In this document: piece by piece, positions 41,832-51,081 of the stretch | Layout of the letters: each line of letters opens with the position of its first letter | Numbering within the stretch: the first letter of the stretch is position 1 | Assembly: GCF_002257705.1 (NCBI RefSeq) | Contig: NZ_LSLK01000088.1 | Coordinates: 1 to 64,000 of the forward strand | Source: Sporomusa silvacetica DSM 10669 | Lineage (GTDB): Bacteria; Bacillota; Negativicutes; Sporomusales; Sporomusaceae | Length of the DNA: 64,000 nt | Direction: 5' to 3' | Position numbers and translations under genes: made by a program | The notes under the pieces: model-generated | Told to the model about the DNA's origin: nothing | Database searches by the model: none | What the model saw: the letters and a program-made list of their open reading frames with translations, nothing else

Positions 41832-43121
41832 ATGAGAAAATTTTCATTAAAGTACGGCAAAGAAGAAATGAGTTTCTCTGTTTCTGAAGAACAATTGCTA
41901 CACGAAATTATTGGTAAAGAATATCCGCCTATCAACGATATTCCTCAAGCTGTGCGCGAGGCACTGGCTAAACCAATTGATGCGCCACCGCTTGGCGAAT
42001 TGGTACGACCTGGTGAAAAAGTTGCTATTGCTGTTAGTGATATTACCCGTGCCTGGCAGCAGATGCCGCTGGTGTTGCCTGAGATTATTGCCACTCTTAA
42101 CAAAGCTGGTGTACCGGACAGCAATATTACTATTATTATCGCGGTAGGTGGTCATCGCCAAAACACTGAGCAAGAGTTTGTTCAGTTATGTGGCAAAGAA
42201 ATCTATGAGCGAATTAAAATAGTAAACCATGATGCTTTTGATGCTGATAATATGGTGTATTTTGGCAGGACTAGCCTGGGTACTGAAGTTTCTATTAATA
42301 AAATAGCAGCCGAAGCGGACAGGCTAATCCTGACAGGTGGTATTGTGTATCATTATATGGCAGGCTTTGGCGGTGGTCGCAAAAGTATTGTTCCAGGTAT
42401 TAGTTCCATTAAAACTATTCGCCAGAATCACTTGTGGGGACTTGGACGAGAGGTAGGCGCCGGCTCTAATCCACATGCTGCCTCCAGAAAGACGCAAGGC
42501 AACGAGCTGCATGAAGATATGATGGAGGTTGGCGGCTTCATTAATCCTGACTTTATCGTTAATACGGTACCTACTCCTGACGGTCAATTTGGCGGCGTTT
42601 TTGCCGGTAATTGGGTTTCCGCCTGGAAAGAAGGCTGTAAACTGGTAGATCAACTTTATGGTGTACAAATCGATAATTTGGCAGATATTGTAGTTACCAC
42701 AGCTGGCGGATTTCCTAAAGATATTAATCTTTACCAAACAGGTAAGACCATGGATAACGCCTATTATGCTGTGAAAAAAGGCGGTGCGGTAGTACTCTTA
42801 AGTGAATGTGCAGACATTTACGAACCAGAGGAATTTTCCCGCTGGTTTCAATATGATGACAAGCTGTCCATGGAAAAAGCGTTGCGCGCAGACTTTGGGA
42901 TACCAGGCTGGGTGGCGCTAAAAGAAGTGGAATGCAGCAGCCATGCCACTTATGTCATGGTTACGCGTCCTGAAAATGCTGAGTTTGTTCGCAAGACTGG
43001 TATGATTTCTACAACTACTATCGAGGACGCGCTCCGAATTGCCAGGGAAAAATGTGGAGTTGATAACCCCACCTATACTGTCATGCCGCAGGGTGCAAAT
43101 ACGCTGCCAATTTTGCGGTAA
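41832..43121 (+). CDS. LarA-family nickel-pincer racemase/epimerase
   Basis: About 429 residues from the ATG at 41832, after AGAGGTG. Family residues: IIAVGGHRQNTEQEF (first His), HYMAGFGGGRKSIVPGIS (His and the Lys that would bind the pyridinium pincer cofactor) and IRQNHLWGLG (His). In characterised LarA enzymes nickel and this cofactor abstract hydride from C2 of lactate. Relatives act on other 2-hydroxy acids, so the substrate here need not be lactate. No larB, larC or larE is in the window, so the cofactor must come from elsewhere. Monocistronic, with a long terminator. Confidence 0.85.
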   Translation: MRKFSLKYGKEEMSFSVSEEQLLHEIIGKEYPPINDIPQAVREALAKPIDAPPLGELVRPGEKVAIAVSDITRAWQQMPLVLPEIIATLNKAGVPDSNITIIIAVGGHRQNTEQEFVQLCGKEIYERIKIVNHDAFDADNMVYFGRTSLGTEVSINKIAAEADRLILTGGIVYHYMAGFGGGRKSIVPGISSIKTIRQNHLWGLGREVGAGSNPHAASRKTQGNELHEDMMEVGGFINPDFIVNTVPTPDGQFGGVFAGNWVSAWKEGCKLVDQLYGVQIDNLADIVVTTAGGFPKDINLYQTGKTMDNAYYAVKKGGAVVLLSECADIYEPEEFSRWFQYDDKLSMEKALRADFGIPGWVALKEVECSSHATYVMVTRPENAEFVRKTGMISTTTIEDALRIAREKCGVDNPTYTVMPQGANTLPILR

Positions 43122-43196
43122 TCTACAGACTTTGAAGTGGCAGTTAAAGTGGTCAAGTCCCTGTTAGACTAAACTTTATAAATTGTATTGAGAATT

Positions 43197-43277
43197 CCAC
43201 TAAAGATGTACAAGCATGTTGTTGATATAAATGTATATTAACAATATGCTGATAGGTAAATCTTTAGTGGTTTTTTT
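43197..43277 (+). terminator. Long-stem terminator after the LarA-type gene
   Basis: CCACTAAAGAT (43197-43207) pairs with ATCTTTAGTGG (43260-43270), an inner AGCATGTTGTT/AACAATATGCT stem extends it, and seven T's follow. Confidence 0.7.
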
Positions 43278-43467
43278 CCCAATGGTAACTGCAGGGAGCA
43301 TTAAAATGATGACACTCATCAATAATAGGACAACCCCTTGAAATGCAATTTGATTCCAGTGGCAACTTAATATAACATATTGCGGTCATCATGTGTGCAA
43401 TATATTCATGATGGGCATCAATAAAGTCCGGAGGTAATTGAGCGACAATTGGCAAATATATAAACAT
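43264..43467 (-). CDS. Possible small Cys/His-rich protein (67 aa)
   Basis: Minus-strand frame from ATG 43467: LPPDFIDAHHEYIAHMMTAI, then CISRGCPIIDECHHFNAPC and a basic end. The composition (balanced, with clustered Cys and His) looks like a real small metal-binding protein, not an antisense shadow, since no plus-strand gene lies here. Against it: no ribosome site and an overlap with the terminator at its 3' end. Family unknown. Confidence 0.35.
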   Translation of the reverse strand: MFIYLPIVAQLPPDFIDAHHEYIAHMMTAICYIKLPLESNCISRGCPIIDECHHFNAPCSYHWEKNH

Positions 43468-43588
43468 AGAAAATTTTTAAAAAGGAAAGCTTGTTATGTT
43501 ATAGAGTAAATACAGGCTTCCCTTCCCTGGCCAGGGGCATACCGAAAAGAGTCTTAATAATCTAATTAATGCGGAAAAGGGGGATATT

Positions 43589-44905
43589 ATGGTAAGTGCA
43601 GTTGAAGAAAAAACAATAAGCAAGTTACGTTGGAAGTTACTTCCCTATCTGATGTTACTGTACATCATGGCTATGATTGATAGGGTAAACGTTGGTTTTG
43701 CCGCATTGCAAATGAATGCGGACTTGGGTATAAGCCCAAGTATGTTCGGATTTATCGCAGGTATCTTTTTTATCGCATACTTCTTCTTTGAAGTACCTAG
43801 TAATGTTATTATGCATAGAGTTGGGGCCCGTATCTGGATTACCCGGATTCTTATCAGCTGGGGTTTGGTAACCGTATTTACAGGCTTTGTTCAAAGTTCA
43901 ACTCAATTTGGTATTTTACGTGTTTTACTTGGCGTTGCTGAAGCTGGTTTCTATCCCTGTATTATCTTGTATTTGACCTTCTGGTTTCCGGGCAAGTACT
44001 TTGCTAGTGCTGTTTCCATCTTTATGTGCGGCATGGCGTTGGCAAACATTATAACAGGGCCGATTTCCACCTGGATTATGGAAAATATTGCGTGGATGGG
44101 CTTGACAGGCTGGCGCTGGTTGTTCGTTTTAGAAGGAGCACCTGCGGTACTGCTTGGTTTTGTAACCTATTTCACGATGATTGACCGTCCTGAACAAGCG
44201 AAATTCCTGGAAAAAGATGAGAAAGAATGGCTTCTTGCCGAACTGAAAAAGGAACATGAAGCAAAAGCTGCCTTTGTACCTGCTAACAAATGGGATGTAT
44301 TCAAAATGGGGAAAGTTTGGCATCTGTCTTTCTGCTATCTGTGCTATGTTATTGCCTTATACGGTTTGGGATTATGGATGCCCCAGATTATTAAGGGCTT
44401 GTCAAAAGCATTGAGTCTTACCAACATAGGATGGATATCTACCATTCCTTACTTCTTCGCCGTAGTCGCGATGGTGCTTGTCGCCCGTCACTCGGACAAG
44501 ACTGGGGAACGTAAGTTTCATGGGGCGTTGCCGATCAGTATAGCTTTCTTCGGCCTGATTGGTTTAACAATGACAAATGATTTATGGGTTTCTATGGCGC
44601 TTATTTGTATAAGCCAGATGGGCATTTACTGCTTTGTCGGTACATTCTGGTGTTTCCCTAATATGTACCTGACAGAGGCGACGGCGGCAGTTGGTATTGC
44701 CATCATCAACTCAACAGCGAACCTTGGCGGCTTCATTGGGCCGTATGTTGTAGGTTTCCTCAAGGACTTGAGCGGCGGTTCTACCACCTTGAGCATGTAC
44801 TTCCTAGCATCCTTCGCCGTTATGGGGACAATATCGGTATTGGCTCTTGGTAAGCCACCAGCCGAGAAACTAGCTGAGAATCGAACTGGATTAGCGGCAA
44901 AATAG
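43589..44905 (+). CDS. MFS transporter 1 (anion:cation symporter type)
   Basis: 438 residues, twelve helices. KLRWKLLPYLMLLYIMAMID and RVNVGFAALQMN begin the ACS/phthalate-hexuronate branch. FFEVPSNVIMHRVGARIWIT, GVAEAGFYPCIILYLTFWFP and DRPEQAKFLEKDEKEWL in the central loop are typical. The family takes up sugar acids, tartrate-like and other organic anions with protons. It is a near twin of the protein at 59960, even in the flanking terminator. It fits a sugar-acid or hydroxy-acid island. Monocistronic with terminator. Confidence 0.9.
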   Translation: MVSAVEEKTISKLRWKLLPYLMLLYIMAMIDRVNVGFAALQMNADLGISPSMFGFIAGIFFIAYFFFEVPSNVIMHRVGARIWITRILISWGLVTVFTGFVQSSTQFGILRVLLGVAEAGFYPCIILYLTFWFPGKYFASAVSIFMCGMALANIITGPISTWIMENIAWMGLTGWRWLFVLEGAPAVLLGFVTYFTMIDRPEQAKFLEKDEKEWLLAELKKEHEAKAAFVPANKWDVFKMGKVWHLSFCYLCYVIALYGLGLWMPQIIKGLSKALSLTNIGWISTIPYFFAVVAMVLVARHSDKTGERKFHGALPISIAFFGLIGLTMTNDLWVSMALICISQMGIYCFVGTFWCFPNMYLTEATAAVGIAIINSTANLGGFIGPYVVGFLKDLSGGSTTLSMYFLASFAVMGTISVLALGKPPAEKLAENRTGLAAK

Positions 44906-44925
44906 TCTTGGAATAGAAGTAAGCA

Positions 44926-44961
44926 AAAAGGGTTGAGAGGAGATATCCTCACAGCCCTTTT
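44926..44961 (+). terminator. Terminator after MFS 1
   Basis: AAAAAGGGTTGAGAGGA pairs with TCCTCACAGCCCTTTT; nearly the same sequence ends MFS 2 at 61277. Confidence 0.75.
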
Positions 44962-45070
44962 GTTACGACATATTCTGCATTAATATATCAAAACAATGCA
45001 GGATTTTTATTAGCGAATGGATAATAGTTAGCGGTAATAATCCTATGTGGAAAGTACGAGGTAATTACAA

Positions 45071-46645
45071 ATGACCGGTGATATTGCTAACAAAATAAAA
45101 GAAACTTTTCAAGTAAATATTGTTAGTGATCAGCAGTTTGGCTGGGGAGAACAACATTGGTTGCAATTAGAACCGGATAAGTCGAAAACTCAGCCAACAG
45201 TATCTGTATCAACGGTATACCCTGGCGGCTCACAGTCACCGCATGTGCATTCCGGTTATATCGAGATTATCATTGGCCTTGATGGTATGACTACTCATTG
45301 GTGCGACGACCGGGAAATCAAACTGGAAGAAGGTAAAATCAGCTATATCAGTGAGGGAAGTAAGCATCGTATTGTGAATAATTCATCAAAGCCGATTTCT
45401 TTTCTTAGCATTGTCTACTCAACGATTCCCAAGCCATTAGAAGAGGGGATTATTGGCAAGGATATTGAGCTTAGTGAAGTGGCCAAGCTGATTAACCTGG
45501 ATTCTATTGTTGAAAAGTTTGCGCAATCAGTCCAAATGACAGTGACACTGATTGATGTAGCTGGTAATTTTCTGACAGATAAGAACAATTTGCCGGAGAT
45601 CTGTCAATGCTGTATCAATGAACAGTGTGGAAACTGTATTTTGAATACGACAACTGTAACGCCCCCTTATTTAGAACAGAAGATTTTTCATTGCAAATTT
45701 GGCGTTTCGGCAATCCAAAGCCCCTTTATTATTAATGACAAGGTATTAGGCTATCTAGGTTGCGGTTACGGAAGAATGTCAACAAACATAACCCAGGCAG
45801 AGCCAGCTCCAGGCAATTTTGCAGCCGATAGTGCGCAGGAAGTCTATTTCAAGCTGAACTTTATCCACCGCAATCACCTTAATTCTGTAGCCGAAACATT
45901 GTCACTAGTGAGTGCTTCGCTTGTACAGCTAATGGTTAATTCAATGAAAGAAAAAGAATTGAGCGACTACCGGATTAATTTATCGCAAGAACGGGAAAAA
46001 CAAGCATTGCTGCATCATTCCCTAAGCCAGGCGCGACTCAAATTTTTAGAATCACAAGTTAATCCGCATTTTCTTTTTAACACGCTAAATACCATTGCCC
46101 AACAGGCTGAAATGGATGGTGCCGGCACTTTGGCGTCGTTAACGTACTCACTCTCGAATCTACTCAGATTAAGTCTGGGTAAAGCAGATTCGTTAGTTAC
46201 GATCGAAGAAGAATTGAGTTATATTAAAGACTACTTGTTTATTCAACAGACGCGGTTTCCAGATAAATTTACGGTTGCTATTGACATAGATCCCACGATC
46301 TTAGAGATAAAAATTCCTTTCATGACGATCATGGTGCTAATAGAAAATTCTATATTGCACGGATTTAAAAATGTTCGCCAAGAAGGACACCTTTTGGTGC
46401 ATGGGTATAAGCAAGGAAACTATGGAGTTATTGAGGTTTGTGACAATGGCTGTGGGATACCTGACGCCATTGTTGCGGCAGTTCGGGAATTGCCTAATGC
46501 TGATTATGATCCGCCAAGCCTGAAAGGCATCGGGCTCAAAAACATTTTCTTGCGTTTAAAGCATTACTATGAAGAAAAATTTGAACTTACGATCAATCGG
46601 TCATCGGCAGGAGGAACGCTAGCTCGGATTGTCTTGCCGTTATAG
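45071..46645 (+). CDS. Cytoplasmic sensor histidine kinase with cupin and PocR domains
   Basis: 524 residues, no membrane helix. Residues about 20-115 are a cupin (PGGSQSPHVHSGYIEIIIG, with EEGKISYISEGSKHRI). About 125-285 is a PocR sensory domain (VTLIDVAGNFL, CCINEQCGNC, ILNTTTV...HCKFGVSAIQSPFII). The LytS-type kinase core follows: LKFLESQVNPHFLFNTLNTI with the phospho-His near 333, ENSILHGFKN near 428 and VCDNGCGIP for ATP. Such a soluble sensor should read an intracellular small molecule, perhaps a hydroxy acid or its oxo product. Its partner regulator is the next gene, 34 bases on. Confidence 0.88.
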   Translation: MTGDIANKIKETFQVNIVSDQQFGWGEQHWLQLEPDKSKTQPTVSVSTVYPGGSQSPHVHSGYIEIIIGLDGMTTHWCDDREIKLEEGKISYISEGSKHRIVNNSSKPISFLSIVYSTIPKPLEEGIIGKDIELSEVAKLINLDSIVEKFAQSVQMTVTLIDVAGNFLTDKNNLPEICQCCINEQCGNCILNTTTVTPPYLEQKIFHCKFGVSAIQSPFIINDKVLGYLGCGYGRMSTNITQAEPAPGNFAADSAQEVYFKLNFIHRNHLNSVAETLSLVSASLVQLMVNSMKEKELSDYRINLSQEREKQALLHHSLSQARLKFLESQVNPHFLFNTLNTIAQQAEMDGAGTLASLTYSLSNLLRLSLGKADSLVTIEEELSYIKDYLFIQQTRFPDKFTVAIDIDPTILEIKIPFMTIMVLIENSILHGFKNVRQEGHLLVHGYKQGNYGVIEVCDNGCGIPDAIVAAVRELPNADYDPPSLKGIGLKNIFLRLKHYYEEKFELTINRSSAGGTLARIVLPL

Positions 46646-46679
46646 TTGTCTTCAACGCGAAGCGAGTGGGGGGGAGCAA

Positions 46680-48245
46680 ATGTACAAAATGATTATTGCC
46701 GATGACGAGCCTGCGGTGCGCCAATACCTGCGGTATATTGTTAAACAGTACAATTTGCCTTTCCAAATCTGCGGTGAGGCAGAGGATGGAGAACAAGCTG
46801 TGCAGTTGGCGGATTTGTATCAGCCGGAGTTTATCATACTCGATATTAATATGCCGCTGATGAATGGTCTTGAGGCGGCCAAGATTATCAGGGAAAGGCA
46901 CAAAGAGGCAATTATTTATATACTAACTGCCTATAGTCAATTTGAATATGCTCATCAGGCTGTGCAAACTCATGTTGCCGACTATCTGCTAAAGCCTATT
47001 AAACCAGCTCAATTGGCAGATACACTTCGCAAAGGTATCGCCAGTGCGTTAAGTCAACGAATAGCGAAACAACGGCTCCAGCGGTTGGAGCAACAAATTG
47101 CCAAAGACAGACCTGTTGTGACACAACAGCGGCTGTTTGAATTGTTGAAATCGGACAGTGATAATTCCAGTGCTTTGAAATTACTGCAGTCCATCTCTAA
47201 AAAAGAAGATTTCAGTCCGGCTGCCGTCCTTTCTGTTTCGTATTGGCAAAATTCGGATAGGCTCCAGAGTGTTGGGATGGAAGAACGACTGCTGCAGGAA
47301 AGTACGGCTCTTTTCGGGGAACATACCATAGTAACCTCATTTAGTGATGAATTAGTGATGATTTTTGATCATTGGGATTATGAGGTACGCTGTGTATTGC
47401 AGACTCAATTAGAAGAGTGGGAACGCAAATATGCGATTACAATTTGTGCCGGCCTCAGTTTGGTGGTTAGCCCGTCACGAATTGGCAGGGACTATAAAAA
47501 TGCTAAGAAGAAACGGGAAGCCGGCTTATTCTGGCATCAGCAGGGACTGCTAGTTATAGACGGTGCCGTAGATGGGCCGCAAGAAATAGAATGTGAAGAC
47601 GTTCAAAAACAATTACGGGAGTGTTTACTGGAACGTAAATCAGATAAAGCCAAAGAAATTTTCCATCAGTTTTTGAGTGAAGCAAAGCAATGTGTTTGTC
47701 AGCCTGAATATGTGTATGCCGCAATTATAAAAATTGCCAATAATCTTATTGAAAAGTATGCTGAGTACATTATTTCGGACAATGATGCAATTTTGATTCG
47801 TAAAAATTTCATCAGTCAAGTGAATCAGACAGTTTCAGTATGCGATTTGGAACAATGTTTGTGCAATTTGATTGACACGTTGACGAGTAATGTTGGATCT
47901 TTAGAACAAAACCAAGCTGAACAGGCGGTAAAGTGGGCGGTTGAGTATATAAATAGTAATTATAATAAAGAGCTTACGCTGGAACAATTGGCCGAAAAAT
48001 TATTCATAAGTACAGGCTATTTCTGCCGTATTTTCAAGAAACATGCCGGTGAAGGCTACGCGACCTATTTGACCAATATTCGCTTGAAAAAAGCGAAAGA
48101 AATATTGCTGACAGGTAACTACACCGTTAATGAGGTTGCTCGTATGGTGGGATTTCGCGATGCCAGCTATTTTAGCAGCGTTTTTAAAAAACACTACCAC
48201 CAATCGCCCAGTAATCTTGCTGCATCGATACGAGTAGGCTCTTGA
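46680..48245 (+). CDS. Response regulator with AraC-type DNA-binding domain
   Basis: About 521 residues from the ATG at 46680, directly after GGGGGGAGC. Receiver: MIIADDEPAVRQYLRYIV, phospho-acceptor in FIILDINMPLMNG, ILTAYSQF, and LLKPIKPAQL. A central 300-residue region is typical of YesN-type regulators. C-terminal two HTH AraC: LEQLAEKLFISTGYFCRIFK, then NEVARMVGFRDASYFSSVFK. It pairs with the cupin-PocR kinase and probably activates nearby catabolic operons. Its own gene is followed 46 bases later by the DapA-like aldolase. Confidence 0.9.
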   Translation: MYKMIIADDEPAVRQYLRYIVKQYNLPFQICGEAEDGEQAVQLADLYQPEFIILDINMPLMNGLEAAKIIRERHKEAIIYILTAYSQFEYAHQAVQTHVADYLLKPIKPAQLADTLRKGIASALSQRIAKQRLQRLEQQIAKDRPVVTQQRLFELLKSDSDNSSALKLLQSISKKEDFSPAAVLSVSYWQNSDRLQSVGMEERLLQESTALFGEHTIVTSFSDELVMIFDHWDYEVRCVLQTQLEEWERKYAITICAGLSLVVSPSRIGRDYKNAKKKREAGLFWHQQGLLVIDGAVDGPQEIECEDVQKQLRECLLERKSDKAKEIFHQFLSEAKQCVCQPEYVYAAIIKIANNLIEKYAEYIISDNDAILIRKNFISQVNQTVSVCDLEQCLCNLIDTLTSNVGSLEQNQAEQAVKWAVEYINSNYNKELTLEQLAEKLFISTGYFCRIFKKHAGEGYATYLTNIRLKKAKEILLTGNYTVNEVARMVGFRDASYFSSVFKKHYHQSPSNLAASIRVGS

Positions 48246-48291
48246 TAAAGGGAGATATGTTGGAATTTTAAATAAAACGGAGGGACTAGAC

Positions 48292-49191
48292 ATGTTTAGA
48301 GGGATATTATCACCAATTATTACTGTTCTTGATGAGCAAGGAAGACTTGATTTCAAGGGAAACGAGTTTCACATCAACAGGCTGATTGACAATGGTATTA
48401 ACGGGATTCTTTTTCTGGGTAGTATTGGCGAGTTTTTTGCTCTTTCTATGGAAGAAAAAAAGGCGTTTATCACCTTTGCCATAAAAACAGTAAATAAGCG
48501 GGTTCCTGTGCTTATTGGTACAGGCGGTACGGTGCAAGAAGAAGTTATTGAACTTACCCGGTTTGCAGAGCAGGCAGGCGCCGATGCGGCGGTAGTTATT
48601 TCGCCGTATTATTTCAAACTGGAGACCGAAACCATCTACCGTTATTATGCCAATCTTGCCCGGAGCACTTCGCTGCCGATTATACTATATAATTTTCCTG
48701 ACAGGACGGCTTCAGACCTTACGCCGGAACTTGTTCTGCGGTTGGTCAAAGAGTTTGACAATATTGTGGGTATCAAAGATACCGTAGATAATATCAGCCA
48801 TACGAGAAAAGTGATCCAGCTTGTTAAAGCTGAACGTCCGGATTTCAGTGTTCTATCAGGCTTTGATGAATATCTGATACCTAACCTAATGGCAGGTGGC
48901 GATGGTGTTTTATGTGGTTTAACCAATATCGTTCCCCAAGTGTTTGCCGATCTTATGAACGCCTATGCTGCAAAAGATTTGGACAAGGTTGCGGCAGCGC
49001 AAGCTCAGATTTCCCTATTAATGAACCTATACGATGTGTCTCAACCCTTTGTCGCTGGCATTAAAGGCGCTGTGGCTGCGATGGGAGTTCCGATAGTCCC
49101 CGCGGTAAAAGAACCGGCAGCTGAATTGACAACTACGCAATTGCAGACAATTCAGGATTTGCTGAAAAAAGCAGAAGTTATCCGAAGTTAA
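48292..49191 (+). CDS. DapA/NAL-family class I aldolase
   Basis: 299 residues. FRGILSPIITVLDEQGRLD opens the barrel; GSIGEFFALS is the oxo-acid-binding loop; LPIILYNFPDRTASD has the active-site Tyr; NIVGIKDTVDN carries the Schiff-base Lys. GFDEYLIPNLMAGGDGVLCG follows. The family includes dihydrodipicolinate synthase, sialate lyase and 2-keto-3-deoxy-acid aldolases. With dehydratases and regulators around and no lysine genes, a catabolic pyruvate-yielding aldolase is favoured. Good AACGGAGGG ribosome site. Confidence 0.85.
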   Translation: MFRGILSPIITVLDEQGRLDFKGNEFHINRLIDNGINGILFLGSIGEFFALSMEEKKAFITFAIKTVNKRVPVLIGTGGTVQEEVIELTRFAEQAGADAAVVISPYYFKLETETIYRYYANLARSTSLPIILYNFPDRTASDLTPELVLRLVKEFDNIVGIKDTVDNISHTRKVIQLVKAERPDFSVLSGFDEYLIPNLMAGGDGVLCGLTNIVPQVFADLMNAYAAKDLDKVAAAQAQISLLMNLYDVSQPFVAGIKGAVAAMGVPIVPAVKEPAAELTTTQLQTIQDLLKKAEVIRS

Positions 49192-49297
49192 TCTAAAAAT
49201 ATTTTTTGTAGGAATAGCCTAGCGAGCAGGAATAATGCTGGTGAATAGCGAAGTATGCAAAATAATCACGAACAGTGGTTGATAATGTCGAACGGAG

Positions 49298-50086
49298 GTG
49301 AGTCTGCTGGCTGGCAAAGAGGAAGGCGATAGAACCATTCAATCGCTATTTCGCGCACTTAAGATAGTGGAGTATGTAGCAGAGCATGGGAATCTTGCGG
49401 GTCTAATGGAAATAAGCAAAGGGCTTGACATAAACAAAAGTACGGCCCATGGTCTTATTGCTACTTTGGAGAAATGCGGCTACATGCGTCAGGACGCCAA
49501 GACCGGAAAATATTCTCTCGGGATAAAGGTTTTCGAGTTGGGACAGGCTTATATCACTAATCTTGATTTGCGTCAAATTGCGCTGCCATATCTAAAGGAA
49601 CTATCACTTACTTATCAGGAAACAACGCACCTGGCGGTACTTTCCGGTGAAGATGTTGTTTATATAGAAAAAGTGGATGGTTTACGTTCGGTTGGCATAC
49701 GCTCGCAAGTTGGAGGGCGCAACCCGGCCTACTGTACAGGTGTTGGGAAAGTGTTACTGTCCGGGTTGGATAAACAACAAATAGAAAATTTGTATTATGA
49801 CCATGTATTGCAAGAATACACGAGTAATACAGTGAAAGACTTGCCGGAACTGATTTGTCAGATACAGCAGGTACGCAAACAGGGATATGCTTTTGATAGT
49901 CAAGAATTTGAACAAGACCTACAATGTGTTGCCGCGCCGATAAAGGATAGTTCTGGCACAATTATTGCCGCGATTAGTCTTTCGGGACCGGCTAGCAGGC
50001 TGTTGGCTTCTCAAATGGATGGGATTGCCATTGAAGTAGTAAGAACTGCCAAGAAGATTTCCCTTCAGTTGGGATTTAGGGACTAA
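49298..50086 (+). CDS. IclR-family regulator
   Basis: About 259-262 residues. HTH: TIQSLFRALKIVEYVAEHGN, LMEISKGLDINKSTAHGLIA, and KYSLGIKVFELGQAYI. The C-terminal IclR ligand domain has VDGLRSVGIRSQVGGRNP, YCTGVGKVLL and CVAAPIKDSSGTIIAAISLS. The start is unusual: GGAGG at 49294-49298 overlaps the GTG at 49298, so a CTG at 49304 or 49307 may be the true initiator; no ATG is available in frame nearby. It likely senses an intermediate and controls the aldolase or the downstream mhpFE-like genes. Confidence 0.88.
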   Translation: MSLLAGKEEGDRTIQSLFRALKIVEYVAEHGNLAGLMEISKGLDINKSTAHGLIATLEKCGYMRQDAKTGKYSLGIKVFELGQAYITNLDLRQIALPYLKELSLTYQETTHLAVLSGEDVVYIEKVDGLRSVGIRSQVGGRNPAYCTGVGKVLLSGLDKQQIENLYYDHVLQEYTSNTVKDLPELICQIQQVRKQGYAFDSQEFEQDLQCVAAPIKDSSGTIIAAISLSGPASRLLASQMDGIAIEVVRTAKKISLQLGFRD

Positions 50087-50181
50087 ACAAGGGGTGCTTC
50101 GAGGCGGTTATTTTTTTAAGTGAAAATGAGAACAGTGTTTGACAATGACGAACTAACGTAGTAAGTGCCACAAGAGAAAGG

Positions 50182-51081
50182 ATGATTGATTTGGAGCAAA
50201 AGAAATTGCGGGCAGCCATTATCGGGCCAGGTAATATTGGGATTGACCTAATGATGAAGATTCGACGCAGCGAAAATTTGGAACTGGTAATGATGGCAGG
50301 TGTTGTTGCCGCATCGGAAGGGCTGAGAATGGCAAAGGAATTTGGTATCGCCACAAGTGCCGAAAGCATTAATGGAGTGTTGGCATATCATGCTACCAAC
50401 AAGATCGATTTTGTATTTGATGCTACCGGTGCCAAACCGCATACAATGCATGCGCCGTTGTTAAAAGAAGCAGGGATTTTTGCGATTGATCTAACTCCGG
50501 CTGCAGTCGGTCCATATATGGTGCCGGCAGTGAATATGGAGCAGCATATCAATGAATGCAACGTCAATATGGTCACCTGCGGTGGACAGGCAACTGTGCC
50601 GATTGTCTATGCGATTAACCGGGTAGCAGCGGTCGAATATGCAGAAATTGTTGCCACACTTAGCAGCCTGAGTGCCGGTCCAGGGACCAGGCAGAATATT
50701 GACGAATTTACACAGACTACCCGTGATGCATTGGTGAAGGTCGGCGGGGCAAAAAAAGCCAAGGCAATTATCATTCTCAATCCGGCCGAGCCGCCGATCA
50801 TGATGCGCAATACGATCTACACCAAGTGTGATACCAGTAAAATCGAGAGCATTGTCGATTCTGTGCAGGCAATGGTAGCGGATTTGAGACAGTATGTACC
50901 AGGCTATCATTTGAAAGTGCAGCCGTATGCAGACGGCGATCGAGTGGTTACCATGGTGGAAGTTGAAGGTAGGGGAGATTACCTGCCCAAGTACTCCGGC
51001 AATCTTGATATTATTACGTCCGCTGCCGTAGCTGTTGCGGAACATTATGCAAAACTGAAGTCCGGGGAGGTAACAAAATGA
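50182..51081 (+). CDS. mhpF: Acetaldehyde dehydrogenase (acylating)
   Basis: 299 residues. NAD motif AAIIGPGNIGIDLMMKI, VFDATGAKPHTMHAPLL, IDLTPAAVGPYMVP, and the catalytic Cys in NMVTCGGQATVPIVYAI. AGPGTRQNIDEFTQTTRDAL and a PAEPPIMMRNTIYT substrate segment follow. It converts acetaldehyde plus CoA and NAD to acetyl-CoA. In MhpF/DmpF systems it channels aldehyde directly from the aldolase encoded next, which overlaps it by ATGA at 51078. The symbol reflects family, not proof of the 3-hydroxyphenylpropionate pathway; no ring-cleavage genes are present. Confidence 0.9.
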   Translation: MIDLEQKKLRAAIIGPGNIGIDLMMKIRRSENLELVMMAGVVAASEGLRMAKEFGIATSAESINGVLAYHATNKIDFVFDATGAKPHTMHAPLLKEAGIFAIDLTPAAVGPYMVPAVNMEQHINECNVNMVTCGGQATVPIVYAINRVAAVEYAEIVATLSSLSAGPGTRQNIDEFTQTTRDALVKVGGAKKAKAIIILNPAEPPIMMRNTIYTKCDTSKIESIVDSVQAMVADLRQYVPGYHLKVQPYADGDRVVTMVEVEGRGDYLPKYSGNLDIITSAAVAVAEHYAKLKSGEVTK

